Shown: one piece after another, positions 41,016-52,569 of the stretch
How the letters are laid out: each line of letters begins with the position of its first letter
How positions within the stretch are numbered: the first letter of the stretch is position 1
DNA from: Wurfbainia villosa
Taxonomy: Eukaryota; Streptophyta; Magnoliopsida; Zingiberales; Zingiberaceae
Length of the DNA stretch: 64,000 bases
Direction: 5' to 3'
NCBI GenBank assembly: GCA_025175895.1
Contig: CM045988.1
Span: forward strand, 88,571,137 to 88,635,136
The notes under the pieces: model-generated
The model's database searches: none
What the model was told of the DNA's origin: nothing
What the model saw: only the letters and a program-made list of their open reading frames with translations
Position numbers and translations under genes: made by a program

Positions 41016-41539
41016 GTTAGTCAGAATACTTCCCAAAATTAGTTTGTGTTATTTTATTTAAATAACTAATATAATTTTTGTATTATAGTATGTCAAGAAA
41101 AAATGTAAGACGACAAAGAACCAAAAACAAGATGCTGATGTGACCTACTTGCTAAAAAGTTTAGAAAAAATAAAGTATGGTAGTTACATCCACCATTACA
41201 TTCAAAAATTTTATTACAATATTATAAAGTGCAAATATTTATTTACCATTAAATTTTTTTGTAGGCCGATTACAGGTTATGTTTGGGAGGAAGCTCCTTT
41301 TTCATTAACTCTGAATTCTTTATACTCTGGAGTTAATGGATCTGTTTTCACAGTTGGGGAGGTTATCGATACATTTTGCTCAATTCTTTTTAGGGGGGCC
41401 TCCTCTTCATGTAGGTCATATAACAAGTCTGTGTATTGCTCATCCGTGTTCATTGTAAGGAAGTTAAATTATCTTGTATTTTCACGACATGAGATGTTAT
41501 ACTAACTGTTTAAATATTTTCCTCTACACACAATTACAG

Positions 41540-42098
41540 TCAGCATTAAGATTGTCGTGGAAGACTGCCACAACACAAATCATAAACACGGACATGAATG
41601 ATGGAGAGGTTAGATATATTTGTATACCTCTAAATACTGACCGAACTCACTTTCACCTGTTGTGTATCGACACAAAAGCAATGATTTTCAATCATTATAA
41701 CTCAATTTCATATGGAGGAAGATCAAAAGCTGATTTTGAAGCAGTGGTGAGCAGTTAAATTTTTTAAATATGGATATTCCATCAATTTAACTTAGTTATC
41801 TGTAAATGAATAGTTATCTTAACTTAGTCATCGTGTAATAATAGGTATCCCAATTTAAAGGATATTCACCTAAGGAGCTTGTAGCAATTTATCCATGTTT
41901 ACAAGCTTATTACCCCATCGACAGCTGGGTTTCTGTTACCACTGATTGTCCCCAATAAGTAGAAAGGTACTAAAAGAAAAATATTGAACGTGAAAATTAT
42001 ACTTTTGAATTGAAATATAAAATTTTTCTTTGCATTTTTACAGCAATGATTGTGCCTTCTTTGTGATGCAATGCATGAGATGTCTACTTTATGGTTAG
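41540..42098 (+). pseudogene. Ulp1-like catalytic domain exons
   Basis: Three exons (41540-41746, 41845-41958, 42044-42098) cover His (HFHLLC), the Asp position (Asn in HYNSIS), and Cys (NDCA-FVMQCM). Stops at 41956 and 42096 prevent a full-length domain. Confidence 0.6.
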
Positions 42099-42349
42099 AA
42101 GATGGACTTCAAATAAACAGACATGACCAAATTCAGAATAGATGTCTCAGTCTCAATTTTAAGGGATGAGTTCTTCCTGATGTAATTTTAGAAAAGTTCA
42201 GGTGTATGACAATGCATTGTTGTAATTCATGAATTTTGCTAATTTGTAAATGATACTGCTTTCCATAGATCAACAGTGACTGTAAATTTGTTTATTGTTT
42301 GTGTTTGAGCTTTAATAAATGTTATATAATATATTGTTGAATACTTTGA

Positions 42350-43104
42350 TGGTGCTGGCAATGAAATCCCAGGAACACAGTGGTCATGGGATTTAATTTT
42401 TCAGCAACACGTCCAAATTCAAACTGGTTCAGATCTAAAAAAGTGGTCATGGGAATTATATTCCCAAGAACACAGTGGTTCTGGGATTTGAGTTTTGACT
42501 ACGTCTGATTTGAATGGCCGAAATACGGTGGTCTTTGGGAATTAAAATCCCAAGAACACACTAGTCTTAAATTAAAGTTCACTGTACTGATTTAGTGGCC
42601 GAGAAATAAGGTGGTGCTGGAAAATAAAGTCCCAAGAACACAGTGGTCCTGGTATTTTAATTCCCAGCACCACCTACAATTTCGAACTGACCAAGAAATA
42701 CGGTGGTGCTGGGAATTTAAATCTCAGTAACACACTGGTGCTAGGAATTAAAGTCCCAGCACCATGTACAATTTCGAACTGAGCGAGAAATATGGTAGTG
42801 CTGGGAATTAAAATCCCAAGAACACAATGGTCCTGGGATTTTAATTCCCAGGACCACGTCTGATTTTAATGGCGAGAATACGGTGGTCTTGGTAATTATA
42901 ATCCGAACACGGTGGTCACGAATTTATTTTCGAGACCACGTCTGATTCAATAGAGAATAAGGTGGTCCTGGATTTCATTTTGACACGTCATTTAGAATCG
43001 GCGAAACAGTGGTCCTAAGATTTCAATTCCCAGTACCACGTACACTTTCAAACTGCCCGGAAATAAGGTGGTGTTGGCAATTATAATCCCAGGAATATAG
43101 TAGT
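42350..43104. repeat. Hairpin-rich repeat array, first block
   Basis: Repeated units of about 110 bp of the type GGTGGTGCTGGGAATT...AATTCCCAGCACCAC, separated by GACC/GGCCGAGAAATA linkers. Each unit can fold on itself, and units occur in mixed CTGGGA and TCCCAG pairs. The part at 42880-43000 is contracted and CpG-rich relative to its neighbours. Comparable inverted-motif arrays form the subterminal regions of plant CACTA transposons. Confidence 0.75.
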
Positions 43105-44470
43105 CCTGAGTAGGACCATCAATGGGTTTTGACCGAAACCCATTGATGGACCTTGAGGAGTCCAAATTCCGAAATCTTGACATGGACTAAAAGACCTAAC
43201 CGCTTCAAATGTTGTTGTGTCGATGAAATTTTGTTCTGATCCACCTACCTCCCAGTTTTGGCCGCGTGCCACGTGGCACGGGGCCTGATTTCTGAAATAT
43301 GGCTGTGTAAACCTAATCAAACCTTGAATATCAGAAATTTTGGACACGATACACAGAGGGGCACTTCCCAAACCCAGTGGACTTGGATTGGACCGAAGAT
43401 GAGCTGAGTAGGGCCATCAATGGGTTTTGACCGAAACCCATTGATGGACCTAGAGGAGTCCAAATTTCGAAATCTTCACATGGACTGAAAGACCTAAGAG
43501 CTTAAAATGTTGTTGCGTCGAGGAAACTTTCTTCTGATCCTCCTACCTCCCAGTTTCGGTCGCGTGCCACGTGGCACGGGGCCAGATTTCTAAAAATTAG
43601 CTGTGTAAACTTAATCCTATCTTGGAAATCAGAAATTTTGGACACGATACACAGAGGGGCACGTCCCAAAGCCACTGGAGTTGGATTGGATCGGAGATGA
43701 GGTGAATAGGGTCATCAATGGGTTTTGACCGAAACCCATTGATGGACCTTGAGGAGTCCAAATTCTGAAATCTTGACATTGACTGAAAGACTTAACAGCT
43801 TCAAATGTTGTTGTGTCGACGAAACTTTGTTCTGATCCACCTACCTCCCAATTTCGGGCGCGTGCCACGTGGCACGGGGCCGGATTTATGAAAATTGGTC
43901 GTGTAAACCTAATCCTGCCTTGGAAATCAGATATTTTGGACACGATACACAGAGGGGCATGTCCCAAAGCCACTGGAGTTGGATTGGATCGGAGATGAGG
44001 TGAATAGGGTCATCAATGGGTTTTGACCGAAACCCATTGATGGACCTACAGGAGTCCAAATTCCGAAATCTTTACATCGACTGAAAGACCTAACGGCTTC
44101 ACATATTGTTGCGTTGAGGAAACTTCCTTCTGATCCTCCTACCTCCCAGTTTCGGTCGCGTGCCACTTGGCATGGGGCCTGATTTTTGAAAATTGGCTGT
44201 GTAAACCTAATCCTGCCTTGAAAATCAGAAATTTTGGACACGATATACAGGGGGCCAAGTCTCAAAGGCACTGGAGTTGGATTAGACCAAAGATGAGGTG
44301 ACTAGGGCCATCAATGGGTTTTGACCGAAACCCATTGATGGACCTAGAGGAGTCCAAATTCCGAAATCTTGAGATGGACTGAAAGACCTAATGGCTTCAA
44401 ATGTTGTTGCGTCGAGGAAACTTTCTTCTGATCCTCCTACCTCCCGATTTATTGCGTGCCACGCGTGGCA
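43105..44470. repeat. 298-bp tandem repeat with a perfect hairpin in each unit
   Basis: The 32-nt hairpin CATCAATGGGTTT-TGACCG-AAACCCATTGATG (13-bp stem, 6-nt loop) starts at 43117, 43415, 43713, 44011 and 44309, exactly 298 bp apart. Each unit also has a GTGCCACGTGGCAC-type palindrome (some mutated) and a GGACACGATACACAG stretch. About 4.5 units; open frames on the minus strand repeat with the unit and are not taken as genes. Confidence 0.9.
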
Positions 44471-45415
44471 CGTGGCACTGATTACGAAAATATGGTCTTT
44501 GGGAATTTAATTCTCAACACCACGTCCTTGTGCGAACTGGCCGAGAAGTAAGGTGGTGCTGGGCATCTGAATCCCAGGAACACAGTAGTGTTGGAAAGTG
44601 AATTCCCAGCACCACATACAATTTTGAACTGGCCGAGAAAAATGTAGTCTTTGGGATTTTTAATCGAGAACACAAAGTGGTCTTAGGAATTTAAGTCCCA
44701 GCACCACGTATAGTTTCGAACTGGCCGAGAAATAATATGGTGCTGGGATTTTTAATCCCAGGAACACAGTGGTCCTGGAAATTTAATTCCCAACACCATG
44801 TACATTTTCGAACTGGCCGAGAAATAAGGTGGTGCTGGTAATTTTAATCTCAGGAACACAGTGGTGCTGGAAAGTGAATTCCCAGAACCACGTACATTTT
44901 CGGACTGACCGAGAAATAAGGTGGTGTTGGGAATTTTAATCCCAGGAACACAGTTAGTCGAAATTAAATTCGGCACCACCACGTCTGATTCATAGAAATA
45001 AGGTGGTCTTTGGGAATTTTAATCTCAGGAACACAGTGGTCTTGGAAAGTGAATTCCCAGCACCACTTACCTTTTCGGACTGACCGAGAAATAGGGTGGT
45101 GCTGGGATTTTTAATCTCAGAACACATTAATCTTGAAAATTGAATTCCCAAGCGTCTGATTTGAGCCACGAGATATAGGGTAGTCTTTGGAAAATTTAAT
45201 CGAGAAACACGTGGCCTGGAAAGTGAATTCAGACCACTTACTTTTTGAATTGACCAGAAATAAGGTGGTGCCTGGGATTTCTAATCCCAGAACACAAAGT
45301 GGTCTGAGCGAATTCGGACCACGTATAGTTTGGGCGGCGAGAAATAAGGTGGTGCTGGGAATTTTAATCCCAGGAACACAGTGGTCCTGGAAATTTAATT
45401 CCCAGCACCACGTAC
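44471..45415. repeat. Hairpin-rich repeat array, second block
   Basis: Same unit as 42350-43104: for example 45346-45415 contains GGTGGTGCTGGGAATT, an internal TCCCAGGAACACAGTGG, and ends AATTCCCAGCACCACG, so small hairpins sit within a larger one. A contracted CpG-rich unit lies at about 45140-45330. Confidence 0.75.
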
Positions 45416-45559
45416 AAATCTCATCACAAAATCATAAAGTCAAAGTGGTTCACATATTTAACTATGTATATATATTTTATAATTGTACAGATACTACACA
45501 AATTGGATTTACACTTTGCATCTGGATAATGACTTTTACAGGCAGGCACCTTGGTGTAG

Positions 45560-45930
45560 TTATTGATCTGGGTTTAACTCACCTTCTTCGTATTGGATAT
45601 CATCAGCTAAGAATTCTTCCGAAGGATTTGTATATTCTAACTCTTCTATCGCATGCATATCACTTACCTCCTCTTCACTCTAAGTTTGTTCAAAATATTC
45701 ATGATCTACTGTGGTAGCAGTGACAAACTCTTCTTCGAGTATGGAAGAAGCTTCTCTATTTATATCAAGGTGTTGATCACTGGTAATTCTATTCCCCACA
45801 TCAGTAAACTTAGATGAAGATGAAATATTACTTGGGGATGATTTATGGAATCTTGATCATCTCTATCCTTCAAATTTGATTCAATTGTTTCCAAAATATT
45901 AACACTTCATCGAGGAAGAATTAGTCCTGC
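45560..45930 (-). pseudogene. Acidic coding remnant between repeat arrays
   Basis: On the minus strand the sequence reads an acidic peptide with SILEEEFVTATTVDHEYFEQ, then (after a stop) EELEYTNPSEEFLADD and EEGELNPDQ followed by a stop at 45560. The bias looks coding rather than random. Acidic ends of this kind occur in CACTA transposases and associated proteins, but no catalytic motif is present, so identity is unknown. Confidence 0.35.
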
Positions 45931-46079
45931 AAATATTTTTAAAATCAACACTATTATATGTAGTGTGCTAGGCAAGTAGGCTGAATTTTTTTAACTATGC
46001 TTTAGAAGCCTGAAGACAAGTGGAGGATGAGAGTTTATGGTTAGGTTTCTCAATTATGCACTTAACTAATTAGAACATT

Positions 46080-46360
46080 TGATGTGGATAAGGCCATCAA
46101 TGGGTTTTTACCGAAACCCATTGATGGACCTTTCAATGTTGAAATTATGAACAGTTTATATGGAATGAAAGAGAAAGACATTTACAGGGTTTATGCACAG
46201 AGGGATACTTAGTTTTCACACTCCTACCGACAGTTATGGGTGTGTGCCAATTGACCTGTGACGTCAATTAGCACACTCGTCGAATGTTGGTACGAGCATT
46301 AATTTTCATAACTATTGTTTGGGAGCCTAAGGAAAGGTGGAGAATGATAGTATAGGTCAC
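46080..46360. repeat. Isolated copy of the 298-bp-type unit
   Basis: A hairpin CATCAATGGGTTTTTACCGAAACCCATTGATG at 46095 and a CTCCTACCGACAGTTATGGG block at about 46220 match the layout of the tandem unit, diverged and shortened. Confidence 0.6.
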
Positions 46361-46419
46361 GCTTGCACTCGACCCATCTAAAGGACTTTATTTATCTCCA
46401 ATATAAATTGACAGCACCA

Positions 46420-47390
46420 CTATTTTTCTCGGTCAGGTTCCCTTTCCATGGTGCTGGAAATATATATCCACCCAGTGGTCTTTGGGATATAAATTTTCAA
46501 AGACCACCATTTATCTCGACCGGTTCCATCTCCCTAGTCTTTGGGATTTTTAAGCCTTGAGAACCCTTTGTGTTCTTTGGGGTTTCAGTGCTCAAAGACC
46601 ACCAAAAATTCTGGCAACTTATATGTACATGGTGCTGGAAATTACATTCTCAGCACCATGGTGTTGCTGGGAGTTTTAATCTCATTACCACGGTGGTGTT
46701 GGGATATAAATTCTCAGCACCACCATTTATCTCAACCAGTCCAATGTCAATGGTGCTAGGAGTCTTAATCGCAGGACCACAGTGTTGCTGAGGTTTCAAA
46801 TCTCAGCACCACCCTTAATGTCGACAACTTATATCTCCCTGGTCTAGTGAATTAGATTCCCAGCACCATGGTGTTGCTGGGAGTTTGAATCTCATTACCA
46901 CGGTGGTGCTGAGATATAAATTACCAGCACCACCATTTATCTCGACAAGTTCATTCCTCATAGTGCTGGGAGTTTTAATCGCAGGACCACAATGGTGACG
47001 ATATTTCAATTGTCAGCACCACCTTTTATCCCGAACTGTTGAACCTCTATGGTGTTGGGAGTTTTAATCCCAGCACCACGGTGGTGACGAGATTTCAATT
47101 CTCAGCACTAGATTTTATCCCGAATTTGTTGAACCTTAATGGTGCTGAGAATTTGAAGCCCAGGACCACGATGTTACTGGGATTTAAATTCCCAGCATCA
47201 CTTTTTATCCGCACCGGCCCGACGATCTCCGGTCTTTGGGATTTTAAATTTTAGGGAGACGATGGTGCTGAGAATTTCATTGTCAGCACCACCTACTCTC
47301 TCGGACAGATTGAATCTCCTAGTGTTGGGAATATCAATTAGGGTACTTCAGTAATCGTGGGATTTAATTGAAAGCATCACCTTTTAAGTT
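46420..47390. repeat. Hairpin-rich repeat array, third block
   Basis: About 14 imperfect units with GGTGGTGCTGGGA...TCCCAGCACCACC and linkers such as TTTATCTCGACC or TTTATCCCGAAC. It is a distinct subfamily from the blocks at 42.3-45.4 kb (linker GGCCGAGAAATAAGG there). It may be the opposite subterminal region of the same or a related element; no CACTA terminus with target duplication could be found. Confidence 0.7.
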
Positions 47391-47890
47391 AAGTGGAATT
47401 TGTTTAGGTGGCGACAAAACTTGGTTATGAATCTCCTGCATCACAATTATGGGTGCATTGGTCTACTTTGGTATGATATGCCTACCTCGTATTTATGGGC
47501 GTGTGACAAACTTGGCTATACAACCACCTACAATGCATTTATTAACCTCATAGCAGTCTCAAGAATAAAAACACATACATACATGATAATACTATGTGAA
47601 GCGGCTGGTGAGTGAGCTGCGTCAACTTCTGGATTAACTGCTGATATATTCGTGGGAGCAGTGATGTCGTTGATAACTACTAGGGTTTCATCAAAAATGG
47701 TGTTGCTCAATTGGTTTGCGGAGGAAAGCTGTGTGTGGTGTTCATCAACAGCATGGGGTTGGCGCTCCCACGCGGCTGGAAGTGACGTTTGGATGGCTCG
47801 GTGATACTACTGGTACTTTTTCTACCTAATTCCCAATAGAAGAGTTAGCAGGTGACCCGTGACCCGTCCCCAAAACACACAGTTCACAAA
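47391..47890. other. Unassigned region
   Basis: Contains a diverged CTGCATCACAATTATGGGTG block like the one at 46220. No coding segment recognised; the left border of the gypsy element may fall here. Confidence 0.3.
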
Positions 47891-47904
47891 GGGAAAAGGA
47901 AAGC

Positions 47905-48062
47905 GATTGGGCGAGTTATCAGAAGCCATTGGCACGGGCGAGAGTTAGACGAAGCCATTGACACGGGCGAGAGTTATCAGAAGCCATTGGCACGGGCGAG
48001 AGTTAGACGAAGCCATTGACACGGGCGAGAGTTATCGGAAGTAATCGACACGGGCGCAAGTA
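47905..48062. repeat. Short tandem repeat of about 29-30 bp
   Basis: CACGGGCGAGAGTTA units with alternating ATCAGAAGCCATTGG and GACGAAGCCATTGA tails; ACGGGCG starts near 47934, 47963, 47992, 48021 and 48050. Two alternating variants suggest a 58-bp higher-order unit. Confidence 0.75.
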
Positions 48063-48999
48063 CCAGAGGTCATCGCGGACAAGTAGCGAGCCATCGGCGC
48101 AGGCGAATGCTGAAGCAAGGGGCAGTGGAAAAGAGGCGGAAGGCACTTCGCTAACAGAGGACTAGGAACCCGGTTCAACTAGGCAATTCGAAGCCAATGG
48201 GATGGAGGAAGGGTCAACTCAACCTAATCGACGCGAAGAAGTTTGATGCGGAAAAGGAGAATTGGTTGGTTTAAGGAGAAACCCTAAGGCTAGGTCACCT
48301 ATGGTATAGGGGCCTGTTAACTTCACCCAAAGCAGAGGGGTGAGGGAGACATTTAACCTCGTTGCACGAAAAGTAAAGGGAAAGGTGCTATGCAAGCGGC
48401 AGGGGCCCCACGCAATATTCGGGAGTCCTCGTTCCTCATATTTGTATGCAATTATTCTCCAGAGGAGGTGGTGGTCACGTGTCGATGGAGATAATCCACG
48501 CACGCGTTACGTTGAAGGAGGAGGGAAGATAAAAGGAGAGAGGAAGGAAGGAAGGAGAGGGAAAGGGGATCGATCCGCAATCATTCGTGCATCCAAAGAA
48601 GAGAGAAGAGGAGAGAGAGAAAGGAAGAACGATCTCGCTGGAGAAGGAGGACGGAGATCTGCTGTTTGTTAAGTCTCTTGTATTTTCCTCATCTTGTAAC
48701 ATCATTGTAAGAGGTCCTTTCTCCTCCACCTTCGGAAACTTGCTTTCTGTAAAGGAGGATCTTCGTAGTGAAAGTGCTTAGGCACCGTGATCCGTGAGAA
48801 ACCTCACCCCGTGGAGTAGGAATCCTTATTCGAACCACGTTACATCTAAATGTCACGAATCTCGATTCTTTGGTGTCGGGTTTTCGCGTTCGCCTACTTC
48901 ATTTTCTTATTCTTTCTTGATCTGCCGGGAGAATATTCCGAGACCTCCTCATCGCTTCATCGCCTTGAAAGCGGAGTGAACGGATTTTCCCGCACCGCA
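48063..48999 (+). repeat. Probable 5' LTR of the gypsy element (left border not found)
   Basis: Lies directly before a gypsy primer site. A GTAACATCATTGTAAG-type polyadenylation region is near 48695-48715, and the sequence ends ...CGCACCGCA at about 48999. No second copy is in the window, so the start is unknown. Confidence 0.5.
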
Positions 49000-49004
49000 T
49001 CGTT

Positions 49005-49021
49005 AGGCGCCGTCTGTGGGA
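49005..49021 (+). promoter_or_regulatory. Gypsy primer-binding site
   Basis: AGGCGCCGTCTGTGGGA, one base from the TGGCGCCGTCTGTGGGA commonly used by plant Ty3-gypsy (Tat/Athila) elements. Confidence 0.75.
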
Positions 49022-49399
49022 ACATTTGGTGGGCGTTGAGATGCAACCCAAGAAATGCAACAACTGATATCTCTGCGGCGGAGGGAGCCCCATCACCCTT
49101 CTACCATCGCAACTAAAGGCCTTAATAGATGATGCTATCACAGAAGCCCTCGCTAGAGAAAGGAGAAGGATCGGATATCTGCATCCGCACTCCGGGGAAC
49201 CTTCTTCCAGAGATCCCCTCCCAGAAATGCCTCCTCCCTCTCGTCTGGCCCGTGGTGATGTGTTGCACAGGCGGACTCGGGGAAGAACACCCCGAATACT
49301 ATGCCCTTCACCCAAAGCCTTGGGAAGAAGAGGTGAAAGTCAATCCACAGACCTCACGAATTCTCTGAGCCTAGCCCCTTCACGATGGACATTCTTTCG

Positions 49400-50100
49400 G
49401 AGCTCCTCCATCCTACTTGAAATCCTCAGTGCGTAAGTATGATGGTTCGGATAGAGCACATATCACAATTCGATGGAGCGGCCTCGCTTCAGCATTATCT
49501 TGGCGCTCTCAAGTGTCGAGTCTTAGGACCACCCGATTGGTTGGCGCAAAGTGGTTCACTACCCTGCCCCCGAGATCTATCACCTGTTTCGCTGACTTCC
49601 AGAGAATGTTCAGTCGAGAATTTGTCAGTTGTAAGGCGTATAAGCAAGACGCCTCTATGTTAATGCATATCACCCAGGGACCTTCATAATCCCTTAGGGG
49701 GTATATCCATCGATTCACCTCACGCTAGGGAATCCCATGACCCGATCTGAATCCTTCCGAGGTGCCATTCAGCACGGGCTGAAGGAGGGCCCCTTCCTTA
49801 GTTCCTTACTGAGACAGCCTACGGATAGCTATGAAGAGCTACTGAGCCGTGCAGAGCAGTTTATCCGCGAAGAAGAAGGATTAAAGGTGATGAGGCCGAG
49901 CGGCGCTTGGCAGATCCCAATCGAAAGGGCTCGTCCATTGTTCCTCAAGCTCCTCCTCGGGAGTATACAAGACCTTTTGCATGAGGCTCGAGACCTCGAC
50001 CAATGCTACAGGAGTTCGCCCCGCCCGCCATTGCAAATCATGTGCTTCCTCTGTGAGGACTTGGAAAGAACGTGAAATGGAGTTCTACGATCAGCGAGTG
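49400..50100 (+). pseudogene. Gypsy gag remnant
   Basis: Retrotransposon Gag (PF03732-type) phrases: a K-W/WFTTLPPRSITCFADFQRMF region (49540-49620), REFVSCKAYKQ, then HGLKEGPFLSSLLRQPTDSY and LSRAEQFIREEEG (open 49737-50075). Reading frame changes at about 49500, 49530 and 49690. Gag forms the virus-like particle of the element. Confidence 0.8.
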
Positions 50101-50560
50101 CCGCTCTGGCGACCCTTGGGACATAGAGGATCCGCGTAATCCCCGACCCGTTCTTTTGCCAATATCATACAGAGTACGATGTTTCAAGCTACAAGAAGAA
50201 CTAGATCGCCTCCATGTTGCATATCCGCAATTGAGGTATCAAGCCGGAGGGACGGCACGGCGAGGCCCCCGAACCAATGTCGCCCGTCCGGGGCCGTATA
50301 ATCAACAACCTCGGGTCACTTTCCCCCAAACGCCGTCCCGAGAGGTGGTCTCTCAAGAAGGTCCATCAGGTGAGGGCCCTTCCTCCACTTCAGATGACCT
50401 TCCCCCTCGGGGAGTTATCCATGTGATAGCCGGAGGACCTACTGACGGGGACTCTAACCGGGCACGGAAGTCATACGCCCGTCTTATGGAGAGTTTGGCC
50501 ATCGTCATCGACTGATCGCATGGCGCGCCCGTTTCGCTTGCTCGGGCGGAAGATCTGCAG

Positions 50561-50760
50561 GTGTTCTCACGCTCATCTGACGCCTTGGTTATCCGTATAT
50601 CCCTGGCTAATTATGAAGTGGCCTGGGTGCTAGTTGATTCGGGGAGCTCTGTCAACATCCTCTTCAGAGGCCTTCAGATGCAATCGAAATGCCCAGCTAG
50701 AAGATGTGTCCACTCCCCTTTTCGGATTCGCAGGGCACATGGTCCACCCGACGGGGCAGA
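50561..50760 (+). pseudogene. Gypsy aspartic protease remnant
   Basis: VIRISLANYEVAWVLVDSGS followed by SVNILF carries the D-S-G active site at about 50636. The flap region downstream is frame-shifted. Confidence 0.8.
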
Positions 50761-51142
50761 TTTCATTGCCTTTAACTCTGGGTGAAAAGTCCCGCCAAAA
50801 AACTAGTATAATCCCTTTCCTTATCGTGGATGCTCCATCCACTTATAACGCTTATTCTTGGCGCCCTTTCCTCACCCTTTTTTGCCGTGGCTTCCCGTAC
50901 CACAGTGAAATTTCCGGGACAATTGGTGGGAGAAGTTCGTGGAGAACAGAAGGCCTCCCGGAGCTGCTATGTGCAAATGGTTCGGGATGATCAAAAGAAG
51001 GCCAGAACTGAAGACCTAAAAGGCAAAGCTGTCATCGCTACCGACGTCTGCGTCTTGGAGGAATTTCCCCCCAAGGCTGATAAGATAGAGGAGGGAGAAC
51101 TGGTGGAGATCGCTCCGGGAAAGGCCACACGGATAGCTGTGA

Positions 51143-52000
51143 TTGGATATCAAAGGAGAGCTGGTGGCCTGCTTAAAGGAGAATGAGGACATCTTTGCAA
51201 GAGATGTGCATGATCTCACGGGTATCCATCGTCAAGTAGCAGAACACCACCTCAACATCATTAGAGGAGCCCGACCCGTCCAACAGAAGAGGCGACATTT
51301 TGGACCAGAGAAAGACAAGATCATAGCTGAGGAGGTGGATAAGCTACTAAAAGCGGGCCATATAAAGGAAATCCAGTTTCCCGAATGGGTTTCTAATGTA
51401 GTCTTGGTCCCCAAGCCTTCTGGGCAATGGAGGATGTGTATCGATTTCCGTGATTTGAATAAAGCATGCCCTAAAGACTGCTACCCCTTGCCTCGTATTG
51501 ATCAATTGGTGGATTCTAATGTAGGATATGAAGTGGTTTCCCTAATGGATGCCTATCAGGGATATCATCAAATACCTTTGGCCGAAGAGGATCGAAAGAG
51601 GGTTAGCTTTGTGACTGCAGGGGGATTATATGCCTATGTGGTCATGCCGTTTGGATTGAAGAACGTCGGGGCTACATATCAGCGCCTTATGGATAAAATT
51701 TTTGCAGAACAGAAAGGGAAGAATGTGGAGGTCTATGTGGATGACATCCTGGTTAAGTCGAAGGTCACTCGGAATTTAGTCAAGGACTTGAATGAAACCT
51801 TCGCTACGTTAAGGCGATTTAATATGAAGCTAAACCCTAACAAATGCTTGTTCGAGGTAAAAAGTGGCAAGTTCTTGGGGTACATTGTGACTGAGAAGGG
51901 GTTGCAAGCCAACCCCGAGAAGGTGAAGGCCTTATGCAACATGAAATCACCTACTAATCTGTAAGAGACCCAGAAGTTAGTGGGCAGGATTGTTTCTTTA
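51143..52000 (+). pseudogene. Gypsy reverse transcriptase (273 residues open)
   Basis: A nearly intact RT: an H-LNI-RGARPVQQKRR entry, QWRMCIDFRDLNKACPKDCY, SLMDAYQGYHQIPL, VVMPFGLKN-GATYQRLMD, and the active site VEVYVDDILVKSK (YVDD at about 51736-51747). RFNMKLNPNKCLFEV and GKFLGYIVTEKGLQANPEK follow. The frame ends at TAA 51962-51964, where relatives continue into the connection domain. It copies element RNA to DNA. Confidence 0.93.
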
Positions 52001-52560
52001 TCCCGATTCATAGCCAGATCGGCGGACAAAGGGCTACCTTTCTTCAAGATCTTGCGCAAAGCTACTAAATTTCAGTGGGACGATCAATGTGAACAAGTTT
52101 TCCAGGAGTTGAAGAGATATCTGGCCGGACTCCCGTTACTGGCTAAACCAATACATGGAGAACCATTATGGATGTATCTGGCCGTTTCAGAAGGAGTCGT
52201 TAGTTCGGTATTACTGAAACAAGAAGGTTCTCACCAGCAACCTATTTACTATACCAGCCATATTCTGAAGGGGGCAGAATTCCGTTATACGGAGTTAGAG
52301 AAGCTGGCATATATCTTAGTGCTAACCGCCCGCAGACTGAGGTCATACTTTTTGGCTCATCCTATCACCGTTTTAACACACAGTGAATTGGGCAAGGTCG
52401 TCACTAAGCCAAATTTCTCGGGAAGGTTAGCCAAATGGGTGGTAGAACTAAGCGAGTATGATATACACTACCAACCTCGCACGGTCATCAAGGCCCAGGC
52501 ACTCGCTGATTTCCTGGTCGAGGTACCTTGTGGTTCGGAAGAAGGTTCAGCTATGAAGGA
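51980..52560 (+). pseudogene. Gypsy RNase H
   Basis: The open stretch 51980-52693 starts GRIVSLSRFIARSADKGLPF (connection), then the RNase H trace with MYLAVSEGVVSSVLLKQEG, IYYTSHILKGAEFRYTELEK and a TVLTHSELG-like segment. Ends with ADFLVEVP. This is the ordinary RNase H next to RT. Confidence 0.87.
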
Positions 52561-52569
52561 GAGGGAATC

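Larger units (their letters stand above)
39108..42180 (+). pseudogene. Ulp1/C48 cysteine-protease-like gene, multi-exon and partly broken
   Basis: Likely exons: 39108-39149, 39421-40124, about 40180-40328, 40398-41015, 41089-41174, 41265-41454, 41540-41746, 41845-41958 and 42044-42098, most with consensus borders. The N-terminal half (LLLGIADRG, then W-LEHVSIQRP) resembles the DUF1985 or plant-mobile-domain type found with plant Ulp1 proteins. The exon at 40398 is charged, with a coiled segment (LVYQRQLKELRMENITLTER). The C-terminus has the C48 fold trace: HFHLLCID with the catalytic His, HYNSIS where Asp is usual, and NDCA with the catalytic Cys. Breaks: TGA at 39580 after a T run, a frame change before 39672, TAA at 41956 and TAG at 42096. 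Such genes are often carried by CACTA or MULE transposons, and the adjoining hairpin arrays fit that. Confidence 0.65.

Noticed and set aside
43081..44271. Repeated 114-residue minus-strand frames as a gene family
   Set aside because: They recur with the 298-bp repeat and shift with it; no domain or codon constraint is visible.
45187..45717. 176-residue plus-strand frame as a gene
   Set aside because: Its first half is hairpin repeat DNA and its second half is opposite the more coding-like acidic frame on minus.
42350..47390. Centromeric satellite
   Set aside because: Units are heterogeneous, hairpin-based and split into subfamilies around coding remnants; they do not form a homogeneous head-to-tail array.
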